Positions 60,343 through 64,000 of a DNA stretch of 64,000 nt are shown one piece after another. A model generated the notes under the pieces. It had not been told where the DNA came from and did not search any database. It saw only the letters and a list, made by a program, of their open reading frames with translations. This stretch comes from Trichodesmium sp002260545 (GTDB lineage: Bacteria; Cyanobacteriota; Cyanobacteriia; Cyanobacteriales; Microcoleaceae): positions 1-64,000 of the forward strand of contig NZ_JBNHEQ010000202.1 in the NCBI RefSeq assembly GCF_050016015.1, in the 5' to 3' direction. How positions within the stretch are numbered: position 1 is the first letter of the stretch; each line of letters starts with the position of its first letter. The position numbers and the translations under genes were made by a program.

Positions 60343-62334
60343 TTAGAACCAACCATAATTTTTGATAAAATAACGTACAGGGTCTGGGTCATCTTGAGTT
60401 AATAGACCATGCTCAATTTGGTAAACTTGATAATCTGCTCCTGAACTTTCTTTTCTCAAAACAGAAATGATTTTTTTAGTAGCATCATAACCAACCTGAA
60501 GACCAGACTGATCGATAATTGAATGTATAGGACTATTAGGATCGAGTAACATTTCAGCTTTATATCTCGACAGGTCTGAAACTCCGAAAACCTTAACTTT
60601 ATTATTCAAACCAGATTCTATCACCGCTGCAAGTCCAACCTCTGTTGCTAGATTTGACCCCCCCCAAAGCATCTGAATACTAGGATTATTTTTAAGTAGT
60701 TCTTTAACTTTTACAGTATCACGATTAGAAGTAACGTTAACAGAATCAACGATTTGAAACGAGATATCCGATTCATTTATCGCTTTTAATGCTCCTTGCA
60801 GATAAGGATAGTAGCTATCATAGACAGCAGAATCAATTAAAGCAAGCTGAATCAATTTTGAGGAAGAATCAGTCTGTAAATTATTTTGAGACCATTCTAC
60901 TAAATCTTGGGCTGAATCATAGCCCATTTGGAAGTTATTTGTACTATAGCAAGCAATGGCTAAATCTTTTGCGTCCATAGGATCAAAGCAGAAACCGAGG
61001 GTGATAATAGCCACTCCAGCATCACTAGCTAGTTTAAGCGCATCGAGTGACTTAATGGAATCTTCAGGTCTGAGGATAATTCCATCCATACCTTCCTTAA
61101 TCAACTGCTTAATTATTTTGGCTTCGTTCTCTACACCATCGGGGGAAGTAATTGCCCAAATTTCTACACGACGGTTAGCAGCACGACGCATCCCTAATTC
61201 ATAGTAATCGAAAAGAGTTTCAGGAGTTTCTGGTTTGATTAAAGCTATCCGTAAACGAGGTAATCTTGCTTGTTTGGTCGCCTGTTCCCAATTAGGCTTC
61301 CGATTGGTTTCCTGCCAATTTTTAGCCCGCTTAATTTGAAATGTTGACCACATTTTTGCTCCCCACAGATCGGCCCCTTTTAATTGGGTTTCTAGCAAAT
61401 TAGTGGGTTGTAATTGCGCTCCTCTCGCATTAGTTGTGCTACTTAAATCAGCAAAACGTAACGAGGCATTCTCTAGATTAGCTTTATAAAAATCAGCCCC
61501 TCTTAAATCCCCTCTATTCAAATTTGCTGATTGTAAGTTGGCTCGGTAGAAAATACCATCATTGAAATTAGCCCATAAGGCTCTAACATTGACTAGACTA
61601 GCTTCAGAGAAATCAGCTTTGTCAAGATTAGCTCCATACAAATTACTATTATCTAAATTACTATTTTGGAGTATCGCTTCCTTTAAGTTGGCTTGTGTTA
61701 AATTCGCACCTTGTAATTGAACACCCGTGAGATTAGCACCTTCTAAATTAGTATTGGCCAAATTTGCGCCCTGGAGGTTACTCCCTTGTAAATTAATTCC
61801 AACAAGATTGGCTCCTGATAGATCGGCTCCTGCTAAATTTGAATAGGAGAGATCCATTGAACGTTTATTAACCTTCAGTGAACCCTGAGTGAAAGATAGA
61901 GATTGGCAAGGATTAAGGGTAAGATCGGCCATATTTGCTTTAGCTGCTTCTAGTCCTGGATTACTTTGGCAACCTCTGCTATGTAAAATTTTTAAGGCAG
62001 CAATCCGTGCGTCACTATATTCATAGCCAGATTCTTCACGCAGAACCTTTCGAGCTTCTTGTATCTCCTGTTTGTTTCGACTAGGTATGGTAATTACATA
62101 AGATACTATGGCAAACAACAGTGCGCCTTCACTTAAAATAACTGCTAACTTAAATAAAGAAATATTTTGTAGCCATTCAATAAAATGAGAAATTTTTGTG
62201 TCTAAAATAGAGATGGGCTTTAATAGTTTAGGTTCTTTTAATATAGCCTTTTCAGGAGTGCTTTGAGATTTTTCAGAATCGATAGATTCAGGGTTACTTA
62301 TTTCTTTTTGTAAGTTTTTTTCTCTTGTATCCAT
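60343..62334 (-). CDS. membrane protein fusing pentapeptide repeats to a periplasmic-binding-protein domain
   Basis: A 663-residue fusion. Residues 1-60 are polar. One membrane helix lies at about 61-83 (LAVILSEGALLFAIVSYVI). About 160-320 are pentapeptide repeats of A(D/N)Lxx type (LAGADLSGANLVGINLQGSN...), which form a right-handed four-sided helix. From about 360 (LRIALIKPETPETLFDYYELGMRRAA) to the end is a Peripla_BP_4-type sugar-binding domain (IIKQLIKEGMDGIILRPED, AVIESGLNNKVKVFGVSDL). The binding domain should be outside the membrane, tethered by the helix and repeats. I know no standard name for this architecture. It is probably a ligand sensor rather than a transporter part because no permease is nearby. 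Flanked by two other binding-protein genes. Confidence 0.85.
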   Translation of the reverse strand: MDTREKNLQKEISNPESIDSEKSQSTPEKAILKEPKLLKPISILDTKISHFIEWLQNISLFKLAVILSEGALLFAIVSYVITIPSRNKQEIQEARKVLREESGYEYSDARIAALKILHSRGCQSNPGLEAAKANMADLTLNPCQSLSFTQGSLKVNKRSMDLSYSNLAGADLSGANLVGINLQGSNLQGANLANTNLEGANLTGVQLQGANLTQANLKEAILQNSNLDNSNLYGANLDKADFSEASLVNVRALWANFNDGIFYRANLQSANLNRGDLRGADFYKANLENASLRFADLSSTTNARGAQLQPTNLLETQLKGADLWGAKMWSTFQIKRAKNWQETNRKPNWEQATKQARLPRLRIALIKPETPETLFDYYELGMRRAANRRVEIWAITSPDGVENEAKIIKQLIKEGMDGIILRPEDSIKSLDALKLASDAGVAIITLGFCFDPMDAKDLAIACYSTNNFQMGYDSAQDLVEWSQNNLQTDSSSKLIQLALIDSAVYDSYYPYLQGALKAINESDISFQIVDSVNVTSNRDTVKVKELLKNNPSIQMLWGGSNLATEVGLAAVIESGLNNKVKVFGVSDLSRYKAEMLLDPNSPIHSIIDQSGLQVGYDATKKIISVLRKESSGADYQVYQIEHGLLTQDDPDPVRYFIKNYGWF

Positions 62335-62650
62335 TAATCATTTTTCCTCTAAAAACACTAAACATTATAATCCGGACTTAAGCATAAACTTTCTTGTAGA
62401 ACCTATTTGGGATCTGTTGACAATTATCGATTGAGAGTAGGGGAGATGGTGAAGCAAGGGCACTTAGATTTTACCTGTTTCCTCTATTATTTATATATTT
62501 TCCATTTCCTGACTCCTTACTCCTTTGCCAAAAACCTCACCTTTGCTGAGATACGGTTAGGGCTTCTATAATATAAAATTGTGTCATTTGAAAGACAATA
62601 ATTATGGCAATAAAGCGAGTTTATTCCTTGGTTTGTATAGTTTAGAATAA
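62335..62650. other. intergenic, no gene seen
   Basis: About 316 bp of AT-rich sequence with stops in all frames. Its right half should hold the terminator of the minus-strand gene beyond, its left half the promoter of the pentapeptide fusion gene. No clear motif found. Confidence 0.5.
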
Positions 62651-63919
62651 TTATTTAAACATATCTCTTAATTTCTCTTTATTTAATTTTTTAAATCCTT
62701 GAGGGGTAAAAATCTTTACTACAACAAGGTCAGAAGACTGGATTCGTCCTTGAGTCAAATCTATCGCAACACCACCTAGATCAAACTTAGAAATAGCAGC
62801 CTGTTTTAAAAAGTTATCACGATTAATTTTTCCTGGTATTGTTTGGAGAATTTTCAAAGTCATTTTTCCTACAATATATCCTTCTAAAGATATATGATCG
62901 AACTCATTTTTTAGCTTAGATTTTGCCTCTTGAACAATAGGTAGATCGGAGTCTAATGAGGGGACAACTGTTGTTATAATTACTTTATCTGTAATACCGT
63001 ATTCTTCTAAACTCAACTGTAATTCTTCTAGAGAACCAGATGATAAGGAGGAAATAACCCAATTCTCTCCTTCATCTTGAGCGAACTTAATAAATCGTCC
63101 GATATTAGTAGTAGTTCCTGCTGTAATGACTAATCTACAGTTTATTTCCGTGTTTTTTTCCCACTTTTTTAATGAGTTATAACCTTCTTCTACATAGGGA
63201 GTATTACGGGGATAAAATCCTACAGGACTAAGCAAAATATTGTCTTTATTTCCCTTTTTTTTATACTGTAAAACTTGGTCGTATGTATCTAAGATTTTCT
63301 CTTCAACCTGTGCTTGTGCTAAAGCTTTTCTGACTGCTTTTAAGCCACCCAGACCTAAGCTATCATCTTGAACATAAGCACAAATTTCAGAGGATTTGAC
63401 TCCTGCATATAAAGCCATTTTAACTACAGTTTCTATTTCTTGTGCATAACTCGGACGATAATTAATGATTAGCTCGGATTGCGATCGCAAAAGTTCAGAA
63501 CCAGTAACAAAACCAACGGCAGGAATATTGTTTTTATTTAAAATTGGTAATGTTTTTTGTGCGGTGGGAGTACCAAGATTTCCTATCATTAAAAAAATGC
63601 CAGATTCAATTAACTCTTGTGTCTTTTGATAAGCAACTCCAGGCTCATAATAATCATTTTCAATGATTAACTCAAGCTTTTTTGTTTGTACTAATTGATC
63701 GTCAAATGCAGCTTTCAAACCATATTTTATCCTATTTCCTACTATCTCTTGTTGTCCTTCTAAAGCTAGGACAGAACCTAGTCGAATTGTTTTTTTAGTA
63801 ATTCCTTCTTCGGGAATTGTATCATTTGATATTTGTTGGCAAGCAGTAAGTCCTAATAAGCTAAGACTAAAGCTGAGATTAAAAAAAAACTTCAAGGTAA
63901 AATAAATCTTAAAATTCAT
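62651..63919 (-). CDS. branched-chain amino acid-type ABC substrate-binding lipoprotein
   Basis: A 422-residue protein with a lipoprotein signal (FNLSFSLSLLGLTAC, Cys27) and a Peripla_BP_6 (leucine/isoleucine/valine-binding) fold: IRLGSVLALEGQQEIVGNRIKYGLKAAFDD, MIGNLGTPTAQKTLPILNKNNIPAVGFVTGS and VVTTVVPSLDSDLPIV-like lobe 2. The order of elements matches LivJ-type receptors. The opposite lobe ends in a region (FDLGGVAIDLTQGRIQSSDLV) typical for urea/amide-binding members. No transport genes are nearby; the window ends 80 bp upstream of the start. Confidence 0.85.
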   Translation of the reverse strand: MNFKIYFTLKFFFNLSFSLSLLGLTACQQISNDTIPEEGITKKTIRLGSVLALEGQQEIVGNRIKYGLKAAFDDQLVQTKKLELIIENDYYEPGVAYQKTQELIESGIFLMIGNLGTPTAQKTLPILNKNNIPAVGFVTGSELLRSQSELIINYRPSYAQEIETVVKMALYAGVKSSEICAYVQDDSLGLGGLKAVRKALAQAQVEEKILDTYDQVLQYKKKGNKDNILLSPVGFYPRNTPYVEEGYNSLKKWEKNTEINCRLVITAGTTTNIGRFIKFAQDEGENWVISSLSSGSLEELQLSLEEYGITDKVIITTVVPSLDSDLPIVQEAKSKLKNEFDHISLEGYIVGKMTLKILQTIPGKINRDNFLKQAAISKFDLGGVAIDLTQGRIQSSDLVVVKIFTPQGFKKLNKEKLRDMFK

Positions 63920-64000
63920 AATAAATTGTCAATAAAAATAATCTTAATTGAACACTTTATGCCACTTTTTCTGAATATCAATGTTGTATTTTGTCAGAGT

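Overview
The window is a scaffold piece (five 100-N gaps, all inside repeats) from an AT-rich filamentous-type cyanobacterium. The evidence is many GCGATCGC (HIP1) sites, arrays of 7-bp tandem repeats, several families of small palindromic/MITE-like elements, a cyanobacterial-type split mrp antiporter operon, a pilMNOQ cluster, xisH/xisI and WD40-fused Ser/Thr kinases. Low coding density with repeat-filled 0.5-1.4 kb intergenic stretches resembles the Trichodesmium/Okeania/Oscillatoriales group; this placement is an inference.

Layout. 0.4-6 kb: a DUF255 thioredoxin-fold protein, a NucS-like nuclease whose 3' end has been copied three more times downstream, and a GT2-like glycosyltransferase. 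6.9-8.8 kb: a cation/proton antiporter with an RCK domain. 9-21.7 kb (all +): three zinc-ribbon Ser/Thr kinases (one with TPRs, two with seven-blade WD40 propellers), then a frameshifted dynamin-like GTPase and two unknown membrane-associated proteins. 21.9-27.8 kb: an orphan ABC permease, an HtrA protease and an RTX protein. 27.9-29.7 kb: a toxin-antitoxin island (hicA remnant, hicB, antitoxin scraps, HigB/HigA-like pair) interspersed with one repeat family. 29.9-32.4 kb: an M23 peptidase gene broken by two in-frame stops. 32.7-34.4 kb: an RNase D-like exonuclease and xisH (shortened by a stop)/xisI. 34.5-41 kb (-): the mrpCDDEFGAB operon. 41.5-48.6 kb (-): BASS transporter, metallophosphoesterase, DoxX protein, flavoprotein, cobD and hup. 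49.0-50.7 kb: a tandem array described below. 50.8-56.8 kb (-): pilQ, pilO, pilN, pilM. 58.2-63.9 kb: three different periplasmic-binding-protein genes with no permease or ATPase.

The most interesting item is the array at 49.0-50.7 kb between hup and pilQ. It holds 12 visible copies of a ~152-bp unit. In most copies a TATAAT box lies exactly 61 bp before an 18-bp palindrome that is followed by a T-run on the + strand. Indels fall outside this promoter-to-terminator block. This reads as a tandem battery of ~70-nt small RNA genes, similar in architecture (not shown in sequence) to the tandem NsiR1 sRNA of Nostoc. Second is the kinase/dynamin/membrane-protein locus. Third is a TM-pentapeptide-repeat-periplasmic-binding-protein fusion. 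A recurring theme is gene decay by single stops or single-base indels, and 7-bp tandem repeats that run right up to start codons.
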